Positions 55,089 through 63,508 of a stretch of DNA of 64,000 nt are shown piece after piece. Location of the stretch: positions 186,001 through 250,000 of the forward strand of contig BPKM01000002.1 in the NCBI GenBank assembly GCA_026005135.1, given 5' to 3'. Position numbers and translations under genes: made by a program. Every line of letters begins with the position of its first letter. Positions within the stretch are counted from its first letter, which is position 1. The notes below the pieces were generated by a model that was not told the origin of the DNA, made no database searches, and was given only the letters and a program-made list of their open reading frames with translations. This DNA is from Leptospiraceae bacterium. GTDB lineage: Bacteria > Spirochaetota > Leptospiria > Leptospirales > Leptonemataceae.

Positions 55089-57134
55089 ATGCAACATCAT
55101 AATCATCACAATTCACATATAGATCATCATAAAATGCATGATCATCACCATCACAAACATCATTCACATAAAGAAAATCATGATCACCATCAACATCATG
55201 ATCATAATAAAATGATCCAGGATTTTAAAATCAGATTCTGGATATCGTTAATATTAACCATTCCTATTGTAATTCTCTCGCCTATGATTCAGAATTGGTT
55301 TGGATATAAAATTGAATTAAATTCTTCTTCTTTTATATCGTTTTTTCTTTCCAGCATAGTATTTTTCTATGGTGGCTTTCCTTTTTTAACAGGATTATGG
55401 AAAGAAATTAAAAATAAAAATCCAGGTATGATGACATTAATTGGTATCGCAATTATTGTCGCTTACTTTTATAGTTCAGCAATAACATTTGGATTAGAAG
55501 GAAAATCTTTTTATTGGGAATTAGCAACTTTAATTGATGTTATGTTATTAGGACACTGGATAGAAATGAAATCTATCGCAGGTGCTTCAAGAGCATTAGA
55601 ATTATTAGTTCAATTACTTCCAAAAGAAGCTCATAAAATCGAAAACAATTCTATTATAGATGTTCCCTTAGAAAAAATTCAAAAGAACGATATATTATTA
55701 ATAAAACCCGGAGAAAAAATACCTGCTGATGGTATTATAATTGAAGGAGAAAGCTATATAAACGAAAGTATGTTAACTGGAGAAAGTAAACCTGTTTATA
55801 AAAAAATAAATGATAAAATAATTGGTGGATCATTAAATGGTAATGGAACGATTAAAATAAAAGTAGAATCAACAGGAGAAGAAAGTTATTTAAAAAAAGT
55901 TATAAAATTAGTAGAAGATGCACAAAAAACAAAATCTAAAACCCAACTACTTGCCAATACAGCAGCAAAATGGTTAACTTTTATTTCCGTTGGTATAGGA
56001 TTTCTAACATTATCTGGCTGGCTAATTGCTGGATACCCTTTAGATTTTGCTTTAGAACGAATGGTAACAGTAATGGTAATATCCTGTCCCCATGCATTAG
56101 GGCTTGCTGTTCCTCTTGTTGTTGCTATCAGTACTGCTATTTCTGCAAAAAATGGTCTTTTAATTAAAAATCGTTCTGCTTTCGAAAATGCAAGAAAAAT
56201 AACTGCTATTGTTTTTGATAAAACAGGTACATTAACTTATGGAAAATTCGGAGTAAGTAAAATCAATGTGTATAATAAAAATTATACAGAAAATGATATT
56301 TTACGTTTAGCTGCTTCTATAGAACAAAATTCTGAACATCCAATTGCAGAAAGTATAGTGGAATTTGCAAAAAATAAAAATATTTCTTTAAAAAAACCTT
56401 CAAATGTAAAAGCTATACCTGGTAAAGGTATAACAGGAAAAATTGATAATCAAACCATAGAAATTGCAAGTCCTAATTATTTAAAAGAATTAAATATTAA
56501 AAAACCAGAAGAAAATTATTATGCAACTGTTGTTTATGTACTAATTGATAAACAATTAATTGGTTCTATTGTTTTAGAAGATCAAATACGAAAAGAAAGT
56601 TACGAAGCTATTAAAGTGCTAAAAAATCATCATATTAAAGTAATGATGGCAACAGGCGATAATAAATTAGTTGCAGAAAAAGTAGCTAAGGAATTAGGAT
56701 TAGATCAATATTTTGCAGAAGTATTACCACATCAAAAATTAGAAATTGTAAAAGAATTACAATCAAAAAACGAATTTGTCGCAATGACTGGAGATGGTGT
56801 TAATGATGCACCAGCATTAGCGCAAGCTGATATTGGTATAGCTATTGGTTCTGGAACAGATATTGCAGCAGAAACAGCAGATATTATACTTGTAAATAGT
56901 AATCCTATAGATATAGTGAATTTAATCTTATTTGGAAAAGCTACCTATCAGAAAATGATTCAAAACTTATTCTGGGCAACAGGATATAACATCATAGCTA
57001 TACCGCTTGCTACTGGAATATTTTATCAATTTGGTATTATTCTACAACCAGCAATCGGAGCAATTTTTATGAGTTTATCTACTGTAATTGTTGCCTTTAA
57101 TGCACAACTACTAAAAGATAAAATAAAAAAATAA
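55089..57134 (+). CDS. copB: Copper-translocating P-type ATPase with His-rich N-terminus (CopB type)
   Basis: A 681-residue P1B ATPase. The first 41 residues hold 21 His, a metal-collecting tail. Motifs are TGESKP (actuator), the membrane CPH motif ISCPHALGLA, the phosphorylation site FDKTGTLTYG, and GDGVNDAPAL. CPH (not CPC) is typical of the P1B-3 CopB group, which exports Cu(II) or Ag(I). Ribosome site GGAGG precedes the ATG. The next gene of the copper module has been pushed away by an IS110-type element. Confidence 0.9.
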   Translation: MQHHNHHNSHIDHHKMHDHHHHKHHSHKENHDHHQHHDHNKMIQDFKIRFWISLILTIPIVILSPMIQNWFGYKIELNSSSFISFFLSSIVFFYGGFPFLTGLWKEIKNKNPGMMTLIGIAIIVAYFYSSAITFGLEGKSFYWELATLIDVMLLGHWIEMKSIAGASRALELLVQLLPKEAHKIENNSIIDVPLEKIQKNDILLIKPGEKIPADGIIIEGESYINESMLTGESKPVYKKINDKIIGGSLNGNGTIKIKVESTGEESYLKKVIKLVEDAQKTKSKTQLLANTAAKWLTFISVGIGFLTLSGWLIAGYPLDFALERMVTVMVISCPHALGLAVPLVVAISTAISAKNGLLIKNRSAFENARKITAIVFDKTGTLTYGKFGVSKINVYNKNYTENDILRLAASIEQNSEHPIAESIVEFAKNKNISLKKPSNVKAIPGKGITGKIDNQTIEIASPNYLKELNIKKPEENYYATVVYVLIDKQLIGSIVLEDQIRKESYEAIKVLKNHHIKVMMATGDNKLVAEKVAKELGLDQYFAEVLPHQKLEIVKELQSKNEFVAMTGDGVNDAPALAQADIGIAIGSGTDIAAETADIILVNSNPIDIVNLILFGKATYQKMIQNLFWATGYNIIAIPLATGIFYQFGIILQPAIGAIFMSLSTVIVAFNAQLLKDKIKK

Positions 57135-57149
57135 AAGGAGATGAGATGA

Positions 57150-57345
57150 AAAAGTTGTCTTGTGCGACTCTGAATATAACTGTGCCGAAAAGGCATAGTT
57201 AGAGTAGATAGGTTATAGGTTGGATATTTTAATAGGCAAGTTAGCCTGAAAAGGAGATTAATCATACCTATAACCGAATCACATAATAGGCAAAAGCCTG
57301 AATAGGAGTTTGGCAGAGTAGCCGAGATAGAATCTACTCAACTAT
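57150..57345 (+). ncRNA. Candidate bridge RNA in IS110 left end
   Basis: Several stems can be drawn. AACTGTGCC / GGCATAGTT at 57178-57200 has a GAAAA loop and one G-T pair. GGTTATAGGT 57211-57220 pairs with ACCTATAACC 57266-57275 and encloses AGGC/GCCT at 57234-57247. AGGC-AAAA-GCCT is at 57288-57299. GAGTAGAT 57202-57209 pairs with ATCTACTC 57331-57338. Size, place upstream of the recombinase and multi-stem shape fit IS110 bridge RNAs, which direct donor and target choice. This is inferred from structure only. Confidence 0.45.
57330..57343. repeat. Left arm of 14-bp inverted repeat flanking IS110 gene
   Basis: GAATCTACTCAACT here is the exact reverse complement of AGTTGAGTAGATTC at 58454-58467. 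Subterminal repeats flanking the recombinase are known in the IS1111 subgroup. Confidence 0.8.
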
Positions 57346-57374
57346 GTTTTAAGATTATAGATATGGAGGAAACT

Positions 57375-58394
57375 ATGAGATATATAGGAGTGGATTTGCA
57401 CAAAGACAACTTTGTAGTATGTTATATGGGAAAGGGGACAGAAGAAAAGAGATTTGAGAAATATAAGTTGTTGGAAATTGGGAAATTTATAAAGACATTA
57501 AATAAAGAAGATATATTAGCAGTAGAGTCTACAACGAATGTAAAGTATTTCAGGAAGAAGGTAAAAGATTATGTATCTCGCGTAATAGTGGTAAATCCTC
57601 GCAAATTTAAGATAATCAGTGAGTCTACAAAGAAAACAGATAAGAATGATGCGGAATTGCTGGCATATTATGCGAGTAAAGAGATGTTGCCAGAAGTTCG
57701 GATTAAAGATGATGCTTATGTGGAGATAGAAAGTTTAACGAATACAAGGAACAAATTAGTAGAGTTAAGAAGTAGTTTAAAGAATAAGATTCACAATCTT
57801 TTATTATCACAGGGAATATTAACCAAAAAAGAACAATTTTCAAGTGATAAGAGTTTAGAGAAGGTATTAGAATATGAAGAATTGAGCGAAACAGTAAGAT
57901 TTGAATTAAAAATTATAGTTAATCAGATTTTATCTTTAAATGAATCTATCAAAGAAATAGATAAAAAATTAGAAGAGTTAGGGAAATCTTTATCAGGTTT
58001 TACAAATATTACAAGTATAAAAGGGATAGGAACAAAAACAGGGATAACATTATTAGCGGTAATAGGAAACATAAATGATTTTGAAAATGAGAAGAAATTA
58101 TTTTCCTATTTTGGTTTAGTACCAACAATACATCATTCTAATAATAAGAAAATTAATGGACATATAACGAAAAGAGGCAGTAAATTAGGAAGAAAAGTTT
58201 TGATACAATCTACCCTGATAGCGATAAAATATTCACCCTATTTGAGGGACTTTTATACAAGATTAAGAATGAAAAAAGGGAATGGAAAAGCGATTATAGC
58301 AACATCGAGGAAATTGCTTAAAATTATTTATCTTACATTAAAATATAATTTGGTATTTGAAGATTTCTCTAATTTTGTAATAAAAGCAGCATAA
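57375..58394 (+). CDS. IS110-family DEDD recombinase/transposase
   Basis: About 339 residues. The start at 57375 (MRYIGVDLHK) is set by GGAGG 5 bp upstream, although the frame is open to an ATG at 57363. The N-terminal RuvC-like domain has IGVDLHKDNF with the first Asp, LAVESTTNV with the Glu and KTDKNDAELLA with the later Asp. The C-terminal Tnp domain has ITSIKGIGTKTGITLL, KKLFSYFGLVP and the Ser motif HITKRGSKLGRK. The frame is intact, so the element may be active. Confidence 0.93.
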   Translation: MRYIGVDLHKDNFVVCYMGKGTEEKRFEKYKLLEIGKFIKTLNKEDILAVESTTNVKYFRKKVKDYVSRVIVVNPRKFKIISESTKKTDKNDAELLAYYASKEMLPEVRIKDDAYVEIESLTNTRNKLVELRSSLKNKIHNLLLSQGILTKKEQFSSDKSLEKVLEYEELSETVRFELKIIVNQILSLNESIKEIDKKLEELGKSLSGFTNITSIKGIGTKTGITLLAVIGNINDFENEKKLFSYFGLVPTIHHSNNKKINGHITKRGSKLGRKVLIQSTLIAIKYSPYLRDFYTRLRMKKGNGKAIIATSRKLLKIIYLTLKYNLVFEDFSNFVIKAA

Positions 58395-58453
58395 AAAAGA
58401 TTATAAATTATATAAAAACGGAAAAAGAGGATATTGGGAATGAATGAATAAAA

Positions 58454-58467
58454 AGTTGAGTAGATTC
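58454..58467. repeat. Right arm of 14-bp inverted repeat flanking IS110 gene
   Basis: AGTTGAGTAGATTC is the reverse complement of 57330-57343. The core GAGTAGAT also recurs directly at 57202-57209 in the left structured region, so the RNA candidate contains sequence matching the right end. Confidence 0.8.
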
Positions 58468-58471
58468 GAAA

Positions 58472-58503
58472 TTGTATGTAATTATTTTTAAAATTACATA
58501 CAA
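58472..58503. repeat. Perfect inverted repeat at right IS110 junction
   Basis: Arms TTGTATGTAATT and AATTACATACAA form a 12-bp perfect stem around 8 nt. It lies just past the 14-bp repeat and 27 bp before the TRASH-like gene. It may belong to the element end or to the gene leader. No T tract follows on the plus strand. Confidence 0.6.
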
Positions 58504-58529
58504 AAAAAACTTTTTCATAGGAGCCAAAT

Positions 58530-58883
58530 ATGAGAAGCATAAAAATATTAATTATAATATTTTTATTTATCAATACTATATGGGGATTACCAAAAAATTA
58601 TCAAATAGTAGAAGCAAAATATGTATGCATGACGCAGGATAAAGTATTTGATAAAGAATTATTACCTGTTTCTATTAACGGCAAAACCTATTATGGTTGT
58701 TGTGGAGGATGTGTTCTTGCTATGAAAGAAAATCCCTCTAAATATATTTATGCAATAGATCCAATTACTAAAGAAAGAATAAACAAAGCAGATTCTATAA
58801 TTTTAAATGCAAATGGTTATGCGATATATTTTAAAAATAAAGATAGTTTAAACAAATATTTAATTAAATTACGCAATCAATAA
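58530..58883 (+). CDS. Exported TRASH/YHS-like metal-binding protein
   Basis: A 117-residue protein with a signal peptide (ends TIWGL). The mature part has KYVCMTQDKVFDKELLP, YYGCCGGCVLAMKENP and KYIYAIDPITKERINKAD, the order of a YHS/TRASH-like metal site followed by a second YHS-type repeat. Such domains bind heavy metals. With copB just upstream, before the IS110 insertion, a role in copper handling in the periplasm is likely. Ribosome site AGGAG precedes the ATG. Confidence 0.7.
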   Translation: MRSIKILIIIFLFINTIWGLPKNYQIVEAKYVCMTQDKVFDKELLPVSINGKTYYGCCGGCVLAMKENPSKYIYAIDPITKERINKADSIILNANGYAIYFKNKDSLNKYLIKLRNQ

Positions 58884-58904
58884 AAAAATCATGGAGGAGA
58901 GTAT

Positions 58905-59276
58905 ATGAAAAATAAAATTTTAATTGGATTCCTTTATGGAATCCTTGTTTTAAGTTTGGGGGGGTTGTTGAATTGTGCAACAACCTCTAAGGCTTATCAT
59001 GAATATGTAATGAAAGGAAGTGTTGTTGGATACGATGATTCCATCGCTGGTAATGGAAAATGGATTATCTGTATAGGTAAAAAAGATGGAGCGAAAGTTG
59101 GTCAAATTCTAAATGCTTACAGGACAAAAGTAACACAAATTAATAAAATAAAAAAATACGAAAAGATTCCAGTAGGCAAAGTAAGAATTGATGAAATAAT
59201 AGACGACCACTATGCTAAAGTTTCTATTGTTGAAGGAACTCTTGAAGCAAATGATATAGTAGAAATCCAACTATGA
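58905..59276 (+). CDS. Lipoprotein with FlgT-C-like domain
   Basis: A 123-residue protein with a lipoprotein signal ending GGLLNC (Cys24). The mature part is beta-rich: WIICIGKKDGAKVGQILNAYR, then IPVGKVRIDEIIDDHYAKVSIVEG and LEANDIVEI, resembling the C-terminal domain of FlgT and similar envelope proteins. No flagellar genes are adjacent. It has a GGAGG ribosome site and a good terminator after the stop. Confidence 0.65.
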   Translation: MKNKILIGFLYGILVLSLGGLLNCATTSKAYHEYVMKGSVVGYDDSIAGNGKWIICIGKKDGAKVGQILNAYRTKVTQINKIKKYEKIPVGKVRIDEIIDDHYAKVSIVEGTLEANDIVEIQL

Positions 59277-59290
59277 TTATACTAATCTTT

Positions 59291-59316
59291 ACCCCCATTT
59301 TGGGGGGTTTTTTATT
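59291..59316 (+). terminator. Rho-independent terminator
   Basis: Stem ACCCCC / GGGGGT around ATTTTG, then TTTTTTA. It follows the FlgT-C-like lipoprotein gene by 15 bp. Confidence 0.88.
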
Positions 59317-59368
59317 GTAATTATTTAATTTTTATTACTAATCAATAAATAACATATAGGAGATGAAT

Positions 59369-59752
59369 ATGAGCTATTACATTAAAACAACAAAAACAGG
59401 AAGTTTAAATGAAATAAAACAAAAAGTAATAAATGCCTTAAAAGAAGAAGGATTTGGGGTTTTAACAGAAATCAATGTTAAAGAAACATTAAAGCAAAGA
59501 ATTGGAAAAGAAATAGATGACTATATAATCCTGGGAGCCTGTAATCCTAATTATGCTTATCAAGCATTACAAAAAGAACCATATATTGGAGTAATGCTAC
59601 CATGCAATGTGATAATTCGAAAAGTTGGTTCTGAATACGAAATTGCAGCAGTTGATCCCTTTGCATCTATGAGTGGCGTACCCAATAAAGAATTACTGGA
59701 AGTTGCTGGGCAAGTAAAAGAAAAACTAAGTAGGGTTATAAATAATATCTAA
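59369..59752 (+). CDS. DUF302 family protein
   Basis: A 127-residue protein of the DUF302 family. Features are the N-terminal MSYYIKTTKTGSLNEIKQKV, GFGVLTEINVKETL, the GACNPNYAYQALQKEP segment and VMLPCNVIIRKVG. The ATG at 59369 is chosen because AGGAGATG overlaps the earlier ATG at 59363, leaving no room for a ribosome site there. The function of the family is not established; some members are metal- or thiol-linked. Confidence 0.85.
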   Translation: MSYYIKTTKTGSLNEIKQKVINALKEEGFGVLTEINVKETLKQRIGKEIDDYIILGACNPNYAYQALQKEPYIGVMLPCNVIIRKVGSEYEIAAVDPFASMSGVPNKELLEVAGQVKEKLSRVINNI

Positions 59753-59865
59753 AAAATCAATTATTTGGTGGGGTTTGGGTGGGATTGTATTTTATTTAAT
59801 TAATTTTTATTTTATAAGATTTTATTAATTGACTTTATAAATATTTATATATTATTGTAATAATT

Positions 59866-60876
59866 ATGAATAATTATAATAAAAAAATTTTAATATATAG
59901 TGCTCAACCTTATGATATAGAATACTTTAATAAATGGAATAAAAACTATAACTTTAATATTGAATATATAAATATACAACTAAATAAAAAAACTGCGAAT
60001 CTTTCTAAAGGTTATGATGCTATTTGTATTTTTGTTAATGATCAAGTAGACGAAGATATTGCAAAAGAGTTAAATAGTTATAATATAAAATTAATAGCAT
60101 TAAGATGCGCCGGTTTTAATAACGTTGATTTAGAAAGTACAAAAAAATATAGCATTAAAGTAGTTCGTGTTCCAGCTTATTCTCCTTATGCTGTGGCTGA
60201 ACATGCTGTATGTTTGATTTTAGCATTAAATAGAAAAGTACATAAAGCTTATAATCGAATTAGAGAAATGAATTTTTCTTTAAATGGTCTAATGGGATTT
60301 GACTTACACGAAAAAGTTATAGGTATTATAGGTACAGGAAAAATTGGAACTGCATTTGCAAAAATTATGAAGGGTTTTGAAACAAAAATTATAGCTTATG
60401 ATCCAAATCCAAATCAAGAATTAATACAAGAAAATATTTTAAAGTATGTTGAATTAGAAGATATTTTTAAGTATTCGGATATCATTTCTTTACATTGTCC
60501 TTTAACTCGAGAAACAAAATATATTATAAATGAAGAATCTATTCAAAAAATGAAAGATGGAGTAATGATTATAAATACAGGGCGTGGTGCATTAATCGAT
60601 ACAAAAGCTGTTATAAATGGTTTAAAAAAACGTAAAATTGGCTATTTAGGAATTGATGTTTATGAACAAGAAGAAAATCTTTTCTTTCAGGATCATTCCT
60701 ATGAAATAATTCAGGATGATCTTATAGCAAGATTAATCACCTTTCCTAATGTTATAATAACTGCACACCAGGCTTTTTTTACGCAAGAAGCTATGGATGA
60801 AATTGCAAAAACTACTTTAAATAATATTTATCAATTTTTTTATTTTAATAACATTATAAATGAAGTTAAAATTTAA
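59866..60876 (+). CDS. D-lactate dehydrogenase (2-hydroxyacid dehydrogenase family)
   Basis: A 336-residue NAD-dependent dehydrogenase. The NAD-binding motif is IIGTGKIGTAFAKIM; catalytic residues are Arg in LRCAGFNNVD, Glu in GIDVYEQEE and His in ITAHQAFFT. LRCAGFNNVD and GIDVYEQEENLFFQD are typical of fermentative LdhA. It reduces pyruvate to D-lactate. The gene stands alone with no Shine-Dalgarno, and its end overlaps the convergent PPK2 gene by 4 bp. Confidence 0.9.
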   Translation: MNNYNKKILIYSAQPYDIEYFNKWNKNYNFNIEYINIQLNKKTANLSKGYDAICIFVNDQVDEDIAKELNSYNIKLIALRCAGFNNVDLESTKKYSIKVVRVPAYSPYAVAEHAVCLILALNRKVHKAYNRIREMNFSLNGLMGFDLHEKVIGIIGTGKIGTAFAKIMKGFETKIIAYDPNPNQELIQENILKYVELEDIFKYSDIISLHCPLTRETKYIINEESIQKMKDGVMIINTGRGALIDTKAVINGLKKRKIGYLGIDVYEQEENLFFQDHSYEIIQDDLIARLITFPNVIITAHQAFFTQEAMDEIAKTTLNNIYQFFYFNNIINEVKI

Positions 60877-62179
60877 ATTATTTTTTGTAATTTATCTACA
60901 ATAGTTTTTAAAACTTTTATTCTTCCATACCATTTGTAATTTGATTCAATTATATGCCAGGGTGCATAATTTGTATTGGTTCTTTCGTATAGATCCTGAA
61001 AGGCAATTTTATAATAATCCCATTTTTCTCTATTTCTCCAATCTTCTTCTGTAATTTTCCATCTTTTATAGGGATTATTTTCGCGTTCTTGAAAGCGTTT
61101 TAATGGGGTCTCTTTATCTATATGTAACCAGAACTTCATTATTATTGCTCCCCAATCGTATAATTGTTTTTCGAAATAATTAATTTCTTCGTAAGCCTGA
61201 TTCCATTCTTCTAAACTACAAAATCCTTCTATTCTTTCTACAAGAACCCTTCCATACCTGCTTCGATCAAATATAATTATATATGGTTCTTCTTCTATAA
61301 TTACTTTCCAGAAACGCCATAAATAATGAAATTTTTTTTCCAGATCATTGGGGGCAGAAATAGGAACGACTTTATACATTCTTGGATCTAATGCTTTTAC
61401 TATTCTTTTAATGGTACCACCTTTACCTACTGCATCCCATCCTTCAAATATAAGAATCAATGGTATATTTTTTTGTATAATTTCTTCTGTATTTTTTTAA
61501 TTTTTTCTGATAATAATCTAATTTTTCTTTATATTCACTTTCTGTTAAAGATAAATTCAAATTGATTTTATCTAAAATAGTTATATTGTTCTTTAAATCA
61601 ATCTTTGCATCTATATATTTTTCTTTTTTTTGATTGAATTTATTTTCTAAAATAGAAATTGAAATTTCGTATAATTCTTTTAAAGTTTCTTTATCACTTT
61701 TTTACTCTAAAAAAACAATCTGCCATTTCGAAAAAGGAAAATTCGTTTTATCTAAAAATTTTTTCGCTTACTATTAATTTTTCCCTCTGTTAAATAAAAC
61801 TTAATCAATAAGATTTGATTCGAAAGATATCTTTCAAATAGTTCGATTTCTTTGATTGAATATAAATTACATTTATTTTTTAAACTTTACCAGATTTATC
61901 CCATATAGCAATTCGTTCATTGGAAGGAATATGAATCCAGAAATTCCACCATTTTGGTTTGTTCTTTGTAAATTGAATTTGTTTCTTATTTTTTACATAT
62001 AAAAAACGATAACCACGAGGATCTAATGGTTATAAATATCGATCTATAATTTCTTTTATAGATTTTCTTTTAGAATCATATTCAAATAAAATCAAAACAG
62101 ATTGTTTAATATCTTTTAATTTTCTCTGTATAGAAGCAAAATCATATTCTAATTGCTTGATTGTATTTTCTATATCCAT
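60873..62179 (-). pseudogene. Polyphosphate:AMP phosphotransferase (tandem PPK2), broken first domain
   Basis: Conceptual translation from ATG 62179 starts MDIENTIKQLEYDF and contains PLDPRGYRFLY, WWNFWIHIPSNER and, later, a linker LTESEYKEKLDYYQKKL, then the second PPK2 domain LILIFEGWDAVGKGGTIKRIV, FDRSRYGRVLVERIEG and YKWYGRIKVL. In the first domain there are an in-frame TAA at 62030-62032, a frame change near 61885, a TAA at 61702-61704 and another frame change near 61475. The second domain (195 residues) is intact from about 61460 and could be expressed alone. It would use polyphosphate to phosphorylate AMP. Confidence 0.8.
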
Positions 62180-62256
62180 CATTAGAATTAAAAAAATAAA
62201 GAGGGTTTTAAATAAACATCACTCTCTTTATTAAAAATAAAATTATTATTTTAAAA

Positions 62257-63465
62257 CTAAAATTTATACATATATTCGATACCAATTTCTCGTATAAATT
62301 CGCTATTTGATGGTATTAAACCCTGAGGATCAATTTCTGATAATATAAATGGTGTTATATCTCCCTGAGAAACTGCTGCTAAATTTATATTTTCATCCGG
62401 TTCTATTTTTGGTGCTTTTAATGTATGATATTCTTGTTTATATCTATAAACTAATCTAATAATTTGATGTGGATCTATTTTATAACCATAAGATAAATAA
62501 TATTCATAACCCGGAATTTCTAAAAATGCTGGCCCATCTGTTAAACGAGATTGAGGTAATGCAGCAGAAATAGCAAGTGGATTGATTTTACCACTATTTA
62601 ATATATTAATAAAATCTGTATTGATTCTTTCTTCTTTTAATTTATAACTAACAGCACCATAACCATAATGTAAATCAATCCCTGTAAATATTAAATTTCT
62701 ATCTAAAAATTCATAAATATAATTTAGACCAATTTTTAATTTTAAGGCAGCTTCTAAATAATCTAAATGATTTGTTACAAAAATATTGGCTGTATTTATA
62801 ATTGTAGTGTTTTGAGAAGTATTAATTTCATGCTCCTCTACATATACTGAATAAAGATATTCTATACCACTAATTGTCGCTTTATATTGATAAATATCTA
62901 ATCCTATGCCAAAACGAAAACCAAGATTTTTTAAATAAGGATTATTCTGAAAAAAATAATAATCATTCTGATAATTAATTAATAAATTTTTTAAATCCTG
63001 TTTGGAAGAAGATAAATATCCTTCTGAATTATTTACAATAGTTGTTTTAATTTGTTCTGTACCGTTTTTAAAATTAGTAATTGATGTTTCTATATTCTTT
63101 TTATAAGCAGGAAAATAATTCGAACCAGATGTTATAAAACTAATATAAAAATCTGAACATTTATCTTTATAACATTTGGGAGAAGAAAATTGATATCCTG
63201 TTGCTTTAATTTTTTTAGGAGAATCATTAAGAAATAAATTATATTTTCCTTTTACATAATCACTTAAAAAGGTAACATAAGGTATTTCTAACGCATTTTT
63301 TATTGTAGCAGATTCCCAGTTTATAGAAGAAACTTTTAGATTCCAATGATTTATGGATTCAATATCAAACGGATTAAAAGCATTTGATACACTTTCCTGA
63401 GCCGAAATACTAATATAACTGAGTAACAATAATACTAAAAATAAAATCTTCTTTTTAAAGAACAT
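62257..63465 (-). CDS. Putative outer-membrane protein
   Basis: A 402-residue protein with a signal peptide (about 22 residues, ending SISAQ). The mature part is rich in Tyr and Phe with alternating strands (YHLK-like YKFRY...; FRFGIGLDIYQY, LIFTGIDLHYGYG, YEYYLSYGYKID) and ends in Phe (IEYMYKF). It is probably a beta-barrel transporter of the FadL or unknown type; FadL-like NAFNPFDIES near the start (compare NPA/NNP motifs) is weak. The substrate is not assigned. Confidence 0.55.
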   Translation of the reverse strand: MFFKKKILFLVLLLLSYISISAQESVSNAFNPFDIESINHWNLKVSSINWESATIKNALEIPYVTFLSDYVKGKYNLFLNDSPKKIKATGYQFSSPKCYKDKCSDFYISFITSGSNYFPAYKKNIETSITNFKNGTEQIKTTIVNNSEGYLSSSKQDLKNLLINYQNDYYFFQNNPYLKNLGFRFGIGLDIYQYKATISGIEYLYSVYVEEHEINTSQNTTIINTANIFVTNHLDYLEAALKLKIGLNYIYEFLDRNLIFTGIDLHYGYGAVSYKLKEERINTDFINILNSGKINPLAISAALPQSRLTDGPAFLEIPGYEYYLSYGYKIDPHQIIRLVYRYKQEYHTLKAPKIEPDENINLAAVSQGDITPFILSEIDPQGLIPSNSEFIREIGIEYMYKF

Positions 63466-63508
63466 TTAAACCCCCTTAAATTTTTTTATTTTAAAAACAA
63501 ATCATTTT

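Larger units (their letters stand above)
57140..58480 (+). mobile_element. IS110-family insertion element
   Basis: A single recombinase gene (57375-58394) with a structured non-coding left part of about 220 bp and a right part of about 85 bp. There are no terminal inverted repeats, as expected for IS110. A 14-bp inverted repeat flanks the gene closely (57330-57343 and 58454-58467). The boundaries are approximate; no target duplication can be defined. It lies between copB and the TRASH-like gene. Confidence 0.7.

Noticed and set aside
58472..58503. Rho-independent terminator at the IS110 right side
   Set aside because: The stem is AT-rich, and the T run is on the wrong side for both strands.
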